From Rhizophagus clarus (lineage: Eukaryota; Glomeromycota; Glomeromycetes; Glomerales; Glomeraceae), in NCBI GenBank assembly GCA_015698045.1, contig BLAL01000274.1, forward strand, positions 62,001-126,000: 64,000 bases of DNA. Direction: 5' to 3'. Shown piece by piece: positions 45,301 through 57,882 of this stretch. Made by a program: the position numbers and the translations under genes. The stretch's first letter is position 1, and each line of letters begins with the position of its first letter. The notes under the pieces are model-generated. The model saw nothing but the letters and a program-made list of their open reading frames with translations. It was not told where the DNA came from and searched no databases.

Positions 45301-45351
45301 TTTGGTTTGATCAAATTTTTTCATTCCAAGCTATAAAAAAAAAAAAAAATA
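42308..45351. other. AT-rich intergenic region
   Basis: About 3 kb without a gene I can support. It holds a GC-rich island at 43590-43625 (TAGTCCCCCCCTGGAATAGC and a second C run) and a perfect 9-bp inverted repeat GGTGTTATT...AATAACACC near 43761-43799. On the minus strand the block 43600-43810 is weakly coding-like (PVLFKKASLD) and may be the 3' end of a decayed DNA transposon. The last 300 bp are the promoter side of the next gene. Confidence 0.45.
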
Positions 45352-47224
45352 ATGATGAATATGTTACGTTTTAATGTGTTTAATTTCCTTTTGATACTTT
45401 CGATATTATGTTATTTAACACGTCCTGTTTTATCTGATTGTCAAGATGTTGCTACATTTGATGAAAATTTCGACTATTTTCCTGATAAAGTTTTCTTCGA
45501 TAATGATAGTATGTGGAAATAATACTTGCTTTTATTTTTTATTTAATGCTATGATATGCACCGTTTATAATTTCTTTTCTAAATCTAGACGAAGGAACTT
45601 CGGTCAACTCTGGATTTAATGTGACCTACTATAATAATTACATTATTCTTACTAATAAAAAAACTACTGAAACATATGTTTTATATTGTACCGCAACTCC
45701 GCCAGCTCAGCCTGTTGTAGACCCTGCCATTAGTATTTCTAATTATATTCAAGTTCCCGTGACAAATGTTGTAGTTTCTGATCGAAGTTTTATTTCATTT
45801 TTGGAGGTATATTTCTTTTTTTTCTTTTTTTGTTTTCTTTTTAAATGAAAAAGAAAAAATCAATTAATCAATTAATCTTTATTTTATTATTACAAAAGAT
45901 TCTAGGGGAAGAAAAAACATCACTAAAATATGTTGATGATATAAATAAAATTACCTCTCCTTGCTTACAAAAATATAGTTATTTATATGATAATTTCAAT
46001 TATGCAAATACAACTCTAGTCTCAAGTGTCGACGTTATATTTACAAATCAACCTTCAAGTACGGGTGGAAAATACGTTACAATTTCTTATGACGACGACA
46101 CTCCGGCTTTACAGGTAAATTGATCAGTCATTATATTTTGTGTAATACATGATATAAACTAATTTATTTTAATCCTACAATTAGAAAGCCGAATGGATTA
46201 AATACATTTCATTATTTTTCAATAAATCCGCTATTGCTAATGATGCTTTTGATAAAATTAGAAGTAATTATTTATGTCACTTGGATAATCTTTCTGAAGT
46301 GCCAAATGAAACAAAAAAGACAATTGCTTGGGTATCTCTTGAAAGTGATGGTACTTTCACCATTGAATCATCTTTTTTCTATCCAAACGTTACTCAAGAT
46401 GCAGGTATGCTAAAAGAGATGATAAATAATTATTGTTTTTAGTTCATGCAAAATAACGTAATCAATTTTATTTCCTAGCCGCTTTTCTCTTGAATCCTCA
46501 AATAACAACCGATCTTGCGGCCAGTGACTTACAACAATATATTGCTGATGCATACATTGTAATTGATATGTCAAATCTTATTCCAAAAGATAGTAACCTT
46601 GATGCATGGAAAAATTACTTTGGATATAATCAAACATCAAATCTTCCAAGATTTCTTAAAGAAAAACTTTTATTCCGTACTCACAAGTTATTAAATTCCT
46701 ATGGATATGACGATTGGTCGGAAACATCTGCATCTCGACCTGATTTAATATTACAAGACTTGATAGCTATACAATATCCATTATATCAAAAGAATTATAT
46801 TGTTAATTGGTTTAATAATTTTGCCGAAACTGGAGATGATGTTGTTGTTTCAGCAGATAATTGTAATGATTCTACTTTTGGTTTACCAAAAACTGATTTT
46901 GGAACTTGTGCGCCAACCAATTTCCTTGGTGATGGTAGAGATAATAATGGAACTCAAATCATAAATATTGGTAACGATGGAGGTAATGGTAATAATAATA
47001 ACAACAATGGAGGAAATGATAAAGACGAAAAGAATAAGGTGAATCCAGGAGTTGTTATTGCAGTATCTTTGATAGGATCTTTGACATTCCTTGGTCTTGG
47101 AGCTTGGTTATTAGTAGTTACAAGAAGAAAATACAGAGAAAGATTTGTTAAATTAAGAGATGAACCAGTAGTTCAAATGGATAGTGTAAAGGAAAAAGAA
47201 GTAAAGGAAGCAAAAGAAGTTTAA
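45352..47224 (+). CDS. Secreted single-TM periplasmic-binding-protein-like receptor
   Basis: Five exons (45352-45508, 45589-45806, 45899-46114, 46185-46404, 46479-47224) join in phase to 518 residues. A signal peptide (1 to about 29, FLLILSILCYLTRPVLS) precedes an ectodomain that begins CQDVATFDENFDYFPDKV and contains NYIILTNKKTTETYVLYC and IQVPVTNVVV. It continues with FLEILGEEKTSLKYV, then SSPCL-like TSPCLQKY and many N-glycosylation sites. This is the fungal family annotated as periplasmic-binding-protein-like, related in fold to bacterial iron-siderophore binding proteins. A Gly/Asn-rich stalk leads to one TM helix (about 462-484) and a charged cytosolic tail (KEKEVKEAKEV). A surface sensor or ligand-binding role is inferred. 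The ligand is unknown. Confidence 0.8.
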
Positions 47225-48237
47225 TAAAAGGTATATTTGGATATAATAAATAGTATATTATTCAAGTAGAATTCATATTTATCGAATCGTTCAATTATTG
47301 TATATTTATGTATATTAAGGTTATTAAGAATTATTTGTATAAATTTAATAATTTTTTTTTTTTTTGTTTGTAATTAACAAGTGTGAAAAACTACTTAAAA
47401 TGATAACTCAAGTTTAGGCGTTTTTTTTCGTTGGTTAACATGAACTTTATTGATTGAAATATTACATCAATAAATGATCAAATTAATTAAAAAATATATC
47501 TGATCTATGGAAAAGAAATATCTCCTTTATCGAATTGAACCTGACTTTGACTGAAAATAAAAATAAAATAAAATTAATTACATATTTATCTTTGGTTCTA
47601 ACTTGTCATATATGATCACATGTATAGATAACCATATATAGAATAGTTAGATCAGTAAATTTATAATTATTATGGTAAATTAGACCAGTTTTTGTTATTT
47701 CACAAAATTCTTTATTTCATCATTTCCGTCAACACCAAGCGAACTACAAAATTTATACTTACGAACACAGCCTGCATGAATTTAATGTATGCTATATATA
47801 TATATATACCATTAAAATATTCGACCGATCAATTCACTTTCTTGCCTAATAAAGCTTTCATGATTGACATTATCTATTTTTTTTTGAAAAAAAAAAAAAA
47901 TTTCGGATAATATGAGCCACAACACATTAAATATAATAAGGAGTGTAAAGAAGAAGTTGGAAGACGGATTTGTACAAAAATGAAATGAAGAGAGGCACGC
48001 ACAGGAGGCATTTTTTTACTATTTTGGTGTAACTTTTGTAAATTATAAATAGTTGAGGCTTTTACAATAATTTTCTTTCTTTTGTCGAAATTCTTCGTGT
48101 ATAGATAATAGAACTTATTTAATATTTAATAATTTTATTTATGATCCAAATTACAAAATATTTTCTTTTCTAAATAGGTTAATGACATAGATTTATTAAT
48201 GAAAAAATAGAAAAACAAATAAATAATAAATAATTCA
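47225..48237. other. Intergenic region
   Basis: The 3' flank of the receptor gene and 5' flank of the next gene. It is AT-rich with TA and A runs near 47800 and 47890. No coding frame is supported. AATAAA-like signals occur shortly after the receptor stop. Confidence 0.5.
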
Positions 48238-51200
48238 ATGACGCGTCAAGTAATTTCATACATTAAAATAACATTTCTATTTATAACTTTACTACACACT
48301 TTCTTCGTTAATAACATTTATTCAGTTCGCACGATAAAACTAGATGAAACATTATCAGGTGTACCGTTGTATCCGGTTGATACAGTAACGTTTCAGAAAT
48401 CTTCAATATTAACCACTCGTTTAGCAACTATTTGTCCACAAGGAGATCCAAGTCCACAGAACTCGTTCCCGTTGAGATCATTGTATCCTAATGGAACTTT
48501 ACAAAATTCCACTGTAATTTATATGTTTTCAGGATATAATTTTTGCCCTATTAATAGAATAAGTATATTTGCCTTGCCTGGTGAGTGAGTAATTAATGAT
48601 TATTGATCGAGTTCTATTAGTGATTAACATTTTAATTTCGGCTATATTTAGATAACATTTTGTTTATAAGTTATTTGAAGGAGGAAACGATCAATCAAGT
48701 AAGATTTATGGGTATGATTACGACGCTAGATGGAACAATAATCGATTCGTAAGTACGGTGATCTATTTCATTTCCTGTATAAGTTTTTGAATAGTTAAAA
48801 CACTTACGAACTTTAACATACATTTCTCACATAAAATATTCAGTGAAGTGGAGTTGAGCGATATAGTGAATTTTGATATAAGGAATATACCATCATTTCC
48901 ATCAAAAATAACAATTATGGCAAATCAAGCAAACTATGAAACGGAAAGTGGTGCATTATTATTTACAATAACATATAATAATCTTAATATAAATTGGAGA
49001 AAATTCGAATGGGATCATATAGGGTAATGTGCGAACTAAACTTCTAAATTTTCTTTGATGATCGCTTTGTTCATTTAGTAATTTCACATACTTTAGAATG
49101 AGATTGACCAATATGTCAGAAGGGATTATTACGCCTGTGATGCCACCATCAGAACCGTATAGAATAGATTCATTTCAAACATTTGGAACATTAGATGGTG
49201 GATTTGGATTAGCATATTCCATTTATTCAATAGACTCTCAACCATCGAGTACATCAACATCAACCTTCTCACATTCACAGGTCTACATCACGTTTCTCCA
49301 CAAATCGGCACTTGCTTGGACACAACCAACAATAATTTATGAAACATTATTAGCCAATTCAAATATAAACATAAAATTATGTACTTCTTCAGTAGATACA
49401 TCGTCAGTAGGTTATACATGTTTTATTGTTGTAACATGGCAATCACAATTGCAATCGCAATATTTCTGGAGAATTATAAATTTTTTAAGCGTAGGATCTA
49501 TACTATCTTTTAATGAACTATTTGATTACGAAATTAGATTTGAAACAAATAGAAATGTCGCCATAGTTTACAATGATGTACTTCCATTAAATCATTTTGG
49601 ATTTTGTATGATTGGTATCAGACAAGATAACTTAAATTTGCAAGGGAGTTTGTATAACATTACAGCAGGAGTGGCTGTTAAAGGAGACGATTGGGGCATT
49701 CCACAAATACCGAGAGCAAAATACGATGTATTAAATAATGTAAATAATGATGTAATATGGGCCGCTGTACCTGGAGAAGATAATTCTGGCACATTTTGGT
49801 ATATTATAAGCAATGATATATATGTAAATGAAAACAATAACGGTAAGAGAGATATATTATTTATTTTAAAAACGAGTTAAGCTCTTAACTAGAATACTGA
49901 ATGTTTTCGTGTAATAGGAGGTGGATATGAGAATCAACAAATATCGAGCACTACACCACCAATTAACGCGACGATACCGACAGGCATAACAAGTATTATA
50001 ATAACATTTAAAGATCCAGTAGTATTATCAACAGGATTTGTATCAATATACCAATCTGCTATTAATTCTACAATCATTAGCACCGATTTATTAAGACAAA
50101 CATTTTCAGCATCGTCATCCCAATATGTACAATATGTTAACGATACAGATAATAAAGAAATAGAAATAACAATATTATCATCAACATTTAATCAATATAA
50201 TTCTAGTTATTATATTACAATTGATGATAATTTTGTTAGAAATCTAGATTTTAACGAACCTTTAATGGGTATTGAAAGTGGTATTTGGATGATTAATACT
50301 GGTATGCCAGTAGATCAAAATTTTACAGACGATAAGAATGTATTATTTCGATTGGATGCGACAGGAACATTACTGTTTCAAAATATGTCATCGATAGAAA
50401 TAGATGGATTTTTTGATAATTTATTGCTTTCATTTTCGCAAATGATCCCGGTACCATTGGAAAGATTACGTTCCTCAAACCGATATCAATATGAAGGTAT
50501 AAGAGATGATTTACCGATATTAATTACAATTCAATTAAAAGCTTCTAGAAATAAACAAGACATGAATACCGAACAAATTCTTAATAATATGGATACTTTG
50601 GTTAGAAATAAATTTATTACTAAATTAATTGATCCTGATAATACTACTAAATATTTAGATCCTGATTTCGGTGCGAATGAAATAGGTAAGGAAAGAAAAT
50701 ATTAGTAGGAAATAATTATTTATATACTAATTGTTACTTTTAAAATTATTTAGTAAATGTTTGGGTTGCATATAGATATCAAATAGCAGGAGTAATTTGT
50801 GCTATATTTGTACTATTTGTGCTGGTATTCCTAGCTCACAATATTAATCCTACGGATCCCAAGGTGATAAACATCAGTATAAAAATTCAAAATAATTTAA
50901 AATATACTTAAATCTATTTTCGTATTTTAGAATGGTATACCTAGTATGTCACTATTCAAATTCGTTGTGGTATTTGTGGATTTTGTTATGGATATAGTCT
51001 TTTTATTTTATAGTGGTCGGGATGTGCCAACATTATATATACCAAGGTATTTGAATGAATCATTTAATGTTGCTAATATTCAACTGAAACTAATTGTTAT
51101 ATTCTTCACATCTTAGTATTATTATATTATTGGCGCCTTTATCAATAAATTTTTTTATAACAATGTTTATATTTTTGAGAGAATATTATGGAAACCCTTT

Positions 51201-51880
51201 ATTTGCTAATTTCGCACGTGAAAATTCATTTTCAACGACAGTACTTCTTGTGCTTGGTTATATTGATTTAGTGTCATTGGAATTATTAAGTTCTAATTTA
51301 GCAAATTTACATAAATTAAGCGCTCCTTTCGATGATTTAGCTGATAGAGTTATTTATTGGGGTAATTTGACTATCGTGTTATTAGAAGATTTACCTCAAT
51401 TGGTGATTCAGGTACTTATTACTTTTCACTTTTTATGTACTAACTCTTATGCTTATGTAAACTAATTTATGTTTTTCACGTATTTCGTAGATAATTTATT
51501 TAGAATCAGTAATAGATTATAAATTTGTGCCATTATTAACTTTAATAACTTGTTCATTAATAATATTAACTAATGTAATTGGTAGGTCATATGACTGTTA
51601 TAAAATTATATGTAATCGTTATTCTACTTTTTCAGATGATGGATATCAGAGTCATAGCGGTAGAGGAAGCTATTTAGTTGGAGTCAATGAAATTTTTAAT
51701 AAATGGTGGGAAATTGGTAGCGGGAGCAAAGAAAAAGGAAAAGGGAAGAACAAAGAGGAACATGATATTATTGAAGGAAGTGGTGTGGGCAGTAACTATA
51801 TTGAGCCAGGTAGTACTAATTTTGATACCCAATCCGATACAGCAGGCCCTAGTGGAAATGTTACTACTGGTTTGGTTTGA
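48238..51880 (+). CDS. Nine-exon secreted ectodomain plus multi-TM protein, 1014 residues
   Basis: Exons 48238-48580, 48652-48748, 48844-49023, 49097-49842, 49918-50685, 50754-50863, 50931-51046, 51117-51411 and 51491-51880 total 3045 nt and keep frame at every GT-AG junction. An N-terminal signal-anchor-like helix (about 9-30) precedes a large Ser/Thr/Asn-rich ectodomain with many N-x-S/T sites. Part of it (about residues 455-560) looks like an Ig-like beta domain of repeated ITI/IIITF strands. About five hydrophobic helices follow residue 715 (IAGVICAIFVLFVLVFLA, FKFVVVFVDFVMDIVFLF, IIILLAPLSINFFITMFIF, TTVLLVLGYIDLVSLELL, LTLITCSLIILTNVI), then a cytosolic tail with a Lys-rich KEKGKGKNKEE segment. 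I recognise no named family. A cell-surface sensor or adhesin-like role is inference. Confidence 0.75.
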
Positions 51881-53160
51881 AAAAGTAAATGTGATGAAAG
51901 AGATGGAGATGATGAAAGAATTTAGCTTTACGATTTCCTATTTGTATATATTATAAGATTTATTTAATTTATTTATTTAATTTATTTATTAAAAATCGCC
52001 TGAAATGAATGTAATAAATGTTCTAACGACAGACGTGTCTCCGTTTACCGTGCACTTTATGTAGATTTTTATACCGATCGGACTCTTTATAATAACATAT
52101 ATCTGATATAGCATTCTTTTCAATCGTTATCCTTTTTATGGACAACGAACATTCCTATTGATATTAACTTCACACTCAAGCTCTATAGATTATTCATATT
52201 TGCATAGAAAGAATTAATTTATATCGTTGAATCAAATTGAGATTATCGAGATTAAATCAAACTTGGATTCCAATTTGAACTTTACATTATTTGATGATTT
52301 AATCAAAAACACCACACATGCAATTTATGCGTTCTACAATTACATTATCAGTGCTACAATACGAGCAAGACGGAATAATAATCAAAAACGATAATGTGTG
52401 TATTAATTATTACACAGTCATTAATACCATAAAAAAGTCATGATTGTATTTATCTTAACCAGTATTTCCGGTATTTTCGTTACTTTTAAATTTTAAAAAT
52501 ACAATTTTTCAATGTCCAACGTTTACGGCTAAACTTTTTTTTTCAGCCTTAGTCGCCCTTAAAATATAACGTCAAATCTACTTTAAAAAAATTTTACAGG
52601 AGTACAAAGCTCGTACAAAAAACATGAACTGAAAAGGTATGTGCTTTTCTTAACTAATCAAACAGATTTTGTAATTTATATAAGCAATATAATTGAATAT
52701 AAAACCTCTGCCTCAGAAGAATAAAGCTCTATATATGATTATTGGGAGTGTTATTCTTGTTATTATATTAAGACAGTATAGACAGTATCCAATTGTTCCA
52801 ATAGGAATAATATAAATAAATATAGTGAAGATTTTTATGATATACTGTATTAATTTTTTTGCTAATAAATAAAATTTTTGAATGTATTATATACAACCCA
52901 TAATAAGATACTCGTTACAGTATAATATTATATTAATTGAATATTAACCGGGGGGAAAATTCCCTCCCCCCCCTGTAAAATTTTAAAAAATTTGATTAGC
53001 TAAATAAAACCCGATTTCGCGTATTCTTAAATTTTTTTTCCTTAGACTTTATAAGTTATTTTTGTATTAGTCTTAGACAACTGAAGTTTAAACTTTAAAA
53101 TATGTAACTTTTATTTGCTTATTAAATAACATTAGCATTTGTTTTTAAAGTGAAAGTACA
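51881..53160. other. Intergenic region
   Basis: AT-rich without a gene. A short G/C palindrome, GGGGGGAAAATTCCC followed by a C run, sits near 52952-52975. No RNA gene recognised. Confidence 0.5.
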
Positions 53161-53164
53161 ACAC

Positions 53165-53560
53165 ATTTCTTCCCTTTAAAGTCCAACCTTTACAAGAAAT
53201 CTGGCTTTTTATGAAAAAAACAAGAAATATCATTGAAAACACTTCTTTAAAATCAAACAAATGCAAAATAAACAAACAATGCCTCTCCCCTTCCAATTTA
53301 CTTTTAAAAGTCCAACTTGTATAAGAAACTTGGCATCCCTAAAAAAAAGAAAATAAAATGTTAGAAACGTTTCTTTAAAGTCAAATAAAATCAACAAAAA
53401 ATATACATACTTTTTCCCCCTTCTAAACTACCTTTAAAAGTCCAGATTATATAAAACTTGACATCCCTAAAACAATATATGAAACATTAAAAATGTTCCT
53501 TTAAAATCAAACAAATAAATACACTTCTCCACTTTCTAATTTACCTATAAAAGTCTGGGT
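53165..53560 (-). repeat. Three-to-four-copy tandem array of exon+intron-like modules
   Basis: With a period near 123 bp, the minus strand repeats TTTTAG, then GGATGCCAAGTTTCTTATAC plus a segment ending TTGGACTTTTAAA(A)G, then GTAAATT or GTAGTTT and a purine-rich tract leading into a T-rich stretch. Units start near 53468, 53340 and 53216, and a partial unit ends at 53545. The oldest copy has lost its GT. The architecture matches the 25.6-26.6 kb array although the sequence is unrelated. Confidence 0.6.
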
Positions 53561-53808
53561 TGTGGGCAATAATTTTACGGTGTATTGTGCAAAAAAAATA
53601 AATGCATTTAACTTGTTATATCAGTTATTTGAAATACTATTGAGTTTTAAATTTGCATGATATAGCGCATGTGATACTTTATTAATAAAATAAAACTACA
53701 AGTCCCTTTTTATGTATATGTGCATGTGTAATGTGATAAAGAATAACATTATTCATAAAATATTAACAACAAAATCTAACGCAGTAGAAAAAAAAATCGA
53801 AAAAGGTT

Positions 53809-56800
53809 TTAAACGCGTGTTCTCTTGTTTGAATGTTCAAAGGGTTCTATATGTGGAGGGTATGGGTAGTAAACAAAATTATTTCGGATCTCATCATCAC
53901 CAACCAATTCTGGAAATTCTTTCAAGAATTCATCATGTGACCTAAAAATCTTTCTCTTTCTAGTTTTTTCAATTCTTTCTGCCACATCTTGTTTAATTGC
54001 TTCATATCTTGATGCCAATTGACTTGCAGTACTCAAATTTGGGTTTGAATCTCTGGTCATTACAAACTTGGTACGAGAAGAAAATACAGGTCCGAAGAAA
54101 GTATCAAAATTTTCTTGATGAATCAGAATACAATCCTTAGGAATGCGCTCTAATTCCTCATTAAACCGCTGAGTAGTAACAAAAATAGTAATGATACGAT
54201 ATTTACTCAAAAAGTCAGCAAGTTGTGTATATCTCTCTGCCTCTTTTTGTAACTTCTTTCCCTCCTCACTGCTCGCTATTTTGGCATCGTTCTTCAGTTT
54301 CCTGGCCTTTTCTTTCGCTTTACTAGAAACATTTACATTTTTCTTATGCTCATCTCCGATTGTTTTCAGATTAAGAGGATTTTTTCTCAATCTGCATTGA
54401 ATAGCAATAAGAATAGGCTCAGGTTCATGTACTAAAAAAAAGATATCTGCAAATGGTGCCGAATAACCATTGATCATCATGTAACCCGGCTTTAACATAG
54501 CAGTTTCTCCCTCTTTCGCAGAGAGATCCAAACATGGAAATTGATGATTTAATTTATAAATTTTAACAGGTTCGAAATTGATCGACAGGTTCAGTGTAAT
54601 ATTGTTACCCCGTGCACCACGGAAGAAATCCTTAAGTTTTAATAATTTGTTCTTGTTCAGCGCATCAATCATAGTAATGTATGATGCTATAAAATCCGCA
54701 ATAAAAATTTCCCAATTCTCCCATGACCAATCTGAATCACGTAAAAATGCTTTGTTTAGATTTTCTGTGAAAACTCCAAGAACATCGGAATAAAGATACA
54801 TAAAGAAGTATGGTATATCAATTAGAACTTTATCTTTCGCTTCCGATTTCCTTAATATCAAGTGCTTATCACGTTCTAGATGTTCCAATTTTCTATAGTG
54901 GTCACCATCTTGCAATTCATCAGATATATCTGATTCGATTTCCATAATATTTCTGTCGACAAGCTCGTATGCGAGCAGTTTATGATCTCTAACATAAGAT
55001 TTGATTTTATATGCTGTATCAATATTTTTTGATACGTTGGTGTAGATTGTCAATGGGATTAGTTTCTTGTTTACAAGTTTATCGAAAAATTCCTTAACAT
55101 TTGTAAAATTTTCCCCGAAAAATTCTGTAAAAAGATACTCCAAAGCACGTGGAAGACCACCTGTATCAAGAAGTAATTGATGTATCCAAATATGTGGTAC
55201 CCATAAATAATCAAAAAAACCGTGATTTGTTGCAAATTCCCTCATTATTTCAAGGCATGACTCCAAGGAAAGCAGTGGAAGGTCAAGAGGTTCAATAGAA
55301 TACATTGTAGGTTCCATTGCTCGTATTGCGTCCTGTGGTGCTGTACCTGATAGTAGAGTCTGTACGAATATGTTTGGAATTTTTCCGACCATGTGATGCC
55401 CAAGAACTGTTTAAATAATTCAGCTCCTTCCTTTCGATCTTTAAAAATAAACTGAAATTCATCAATTTGGAGAAAAATGAAAAGATGCTGGCCAGGTTGA
55501 GGTCTTTCGTGTTCATGACTGTAGATGTGCGCGAGGACATTATCCAACTTGAAAAGATGTTTATATTCATTGGCTTTTGTACGAAACATTTCAAAACTCA
55601 TCCCATACAAAAAAGTAGTATGCCAACCGCAATCCAAGAATGATTTCCGATGCAATTTTCATATCTCCTTGGATTTCATATTCATCTAAAGCATAGCCAT
55701 TAGAGAAATCGAGAAGCATATAAAGCATGTAAGGCTTTTGGCTTTTTTGATGTATCCCATTCTTTGTCAAGAGAATTAAACAATTCAACTCCATAACGTG
55801 TCTTTCCTAATTAATTATAGTTTGAATTTGTTAATTAGAAGGCTAAACCGCTATCTGCTGTAAAAACATACAAGAGAACGTATGGAAGTTACCTATGCCA
55901 GGTGCCCCACCACATAAAAGGATTCGGTAGTTTGTCTTTGCTGTGGGAGTTGCTTTTTTTCCAGCTTTTTGTTTAACTAAGGAATTACGAAAATACTTGT
56001 CAATCACATCAATAGCTTGCTTAAAGTCACGTTGTTTTAGAGCCATGGACTTGGGCTCATCAACGTCTACGGCCATTGATTCATGAATTCCCTCCAAAAT
56101 CTTTTTCATGGCATCTTCGATCGACGTCGCTATATTTTGTAAACAATAAGAAAGCACAGTGTATTAACAAATAGATACGGTGCAAGTAACCTATATGTAT
56201 CAATAATGACGGGCCAGAATACAAAGACTAAGACAACACAGGAAATTTAGCTAAAGATACTGTACCCCGTGGAAGGACCTGCTTTAACGCGAAAAAAAGA
56301 GATCAGACCAAATCGATATTTTGTTACTGCAAATTTCATGTTCGAGAGGTAAAACGTTGGGAGACACTTGCTTTTCATCTGGCAACACTACAAAAAAGAA
56401 AAAAAATAATTAATTAAATAAAAAAAACTGAAAAACACCACCCCAACCATCCCTTACCTTAATTCCAATAATCCGGTCATACTTTTCATCTAGCAACATC
56501 ACAAAAAAAAAATTTTTTTTTAAGATCAGATGGGATCTTTACCAGTGACGGGCACTTGTACGAAGATGAGACTTTTGTCAACCGCATCTTGATCCGGAAA
56601 ATATTTCTTAAAATGGATGATAGGCACCAAATGTTCGCTATTTTTACAAATTTGTTCTACAGTAAGATCTTTAAGATTTTCACCGAAAGCGATGTCAGCA
56701 TTCCAAAGGTTTAGGTCATTATAATCATTATTAATATATTTTTTTATCTCATTATAGATGAGATACTTGAGGCCTGAAATTTTGAGTTGATCAAACAATA

Positions 56801-56900
56801 CTTCATTTCCATTAATATTGTTTTTATCACAAACGCGAACCGTAAAAGAATCATTAATAGAAGTCTTTCCTAAGAGTATGCAGTTTGGTTCCATTAACAT
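53809..56900 (-). pseudogene. Crinkler (CRN) family gene, frameshifted in its NTPase half
   Basis: Exon 56900-56543 encodes a CRN ubiquitin-like header (LMEPNCILLGKTS, then LNLWNADIAFGENLKDLT, YFPDQDAVDKS and FVQVPVT). A 32-nt exon (56489-56458) and one from 56387 follow. Exon 56129-55893 ends inside a Walker A motif (GGAPGIG, completed as KT in the next exon from 55806). LFIFLQIDEF near 55470 is Walker B-like. Frame changes near 55712, 55612 and 55405 break the AAA+ part. The last 527 codons (to 53809) are open and hold a PD-(D/E)xK-nuclease-like core, APFADIFFLV and ILIAIQCRL. CRNs are eukaryotic effector-like NTPase/nuclease proteins. The inactivation could also be assembly error. Confidence 0.75.
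56360..56515 (-). repeat. Copy of the 25.6-kb array module inside the Crinkler gene
   Basis: Minus strand: ATGAAAAGTATGACCGGATT ending GGAATTAAG, then GTAAGGGATGGTTGGGGTGG, the AATTAATTA tract, TTTTTTGTAG and TGTTGCCAGATGAAAAGCAA. It supplies the intron between the second and third Crinkler exons and most of both flanking exons. Confidence 0.65.
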
Positions 56901-57060
56901 TTTGGATATAATCCTTTAAAGCGATAGAATGATTTGTTAGAGAAAATAGAGAAAAGTTTGAGGGTATGTATACTTTTCTGAATACACCGTGATTAATTAT
57001 AAAATGATCTTTATAAACTCTTAATTGGTGACACAAAATATGATATAATGATATAAACAT

Positions 57061-57655
57061 AGTATAAAAAAAGTTTATATAATGATATAAGCACAGTGAA
57101 AAAAAGTTAATATAATGATATAAGCATAGTAAAAAAAAAAGTTTATAAAATTAATTTATCGGCAAGCGAAAAAAAGTGATTCATGCGATTTTATCGTTAC
57201 TCAGATTGCATTTACAAGGTATCAGGTATTTATTAATTATTCGGTTGTACAGTTGATCAGTTGATGTTGCAACACAATTAGTAGCCAATAAAATTAATTT
57301 CAAGTTATGTCATAACGATATATCTTACTCCGACAACCAAGCCTTCTCCGAGCATGAACTCATTAAAAAGAAACCGATCTACCGCAGTTTAAGAAGTGAT
57401 TAAAGTCCGGACGAGATACTTCACAATTAAGGTATGAATGAAATATATTTTTTCGGCTGTGACTGTGCATTTGCAAGGGGGTGTTTAAAGCTAATATCTA
57501 TTTTTTGTTCAGAAATTTCGAGGACCTTATTAAGCGGAGAACATAAGCTTTTGGTGAGTTTTAACTAAGGTCAACATTGTTAACTTATTTCTGACTCTGA
57601 CTGACGACCATTTTATTCTATCTAGAATATCGATATGAAATCGGATTAGAGTTAA
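57061..57655. other. Intergenic, possible transcribed leader
   Basis: The first 80 bp repeat ATAATGATATAAGCATAGT three times. From 57300, sequence of more balanced composition contains AAG/GTATGA and CAG or AAG/GTGAG-like sites, which could be leader exons. No coding frame. Confidence 0.35.
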
Positions 57656-57840
57656 TGTTGGGATATTGTGCTAGTATATAGATAGCTTAGATGATTGAAA
57701 CACAGGCATTAGTATAGAGACGCCATTTCACTTTGTAAAACGTTTATGTATTTTCGAATCTTGTAATTTATTTTTTTGCATCAATAAATCAGTAATCCTG
57801 ATCGTGACATTTTGTCCCGATTTTTATCTATGCTAACGAA
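57656..57840 (+). mobile_element. Possible short solo LTR
   Basis: A block starting TGTTGGGATATTGTGCTAG, containing AATAAA near 57783 and ending ATGCTAACG, has the TG start, internal polyadenylation signal and CTAAC-type end of fungal Copia LTRs. I found no target duplication and no second copy in the window, so this is tentative. It abuts the start of the next gene. Confidence 0.3.
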
Positions 57841-57882
57841 CTTTTGAATTATTCCATTTTATATAAAAAATTATTATCGAAC

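Noticed and set aside
54191-54793. Plus-strand ORFs inside the Crinkler region
   Set aside because: They are opposite the 527-codon Crinkler C-terminal frame and show no motif of their own.
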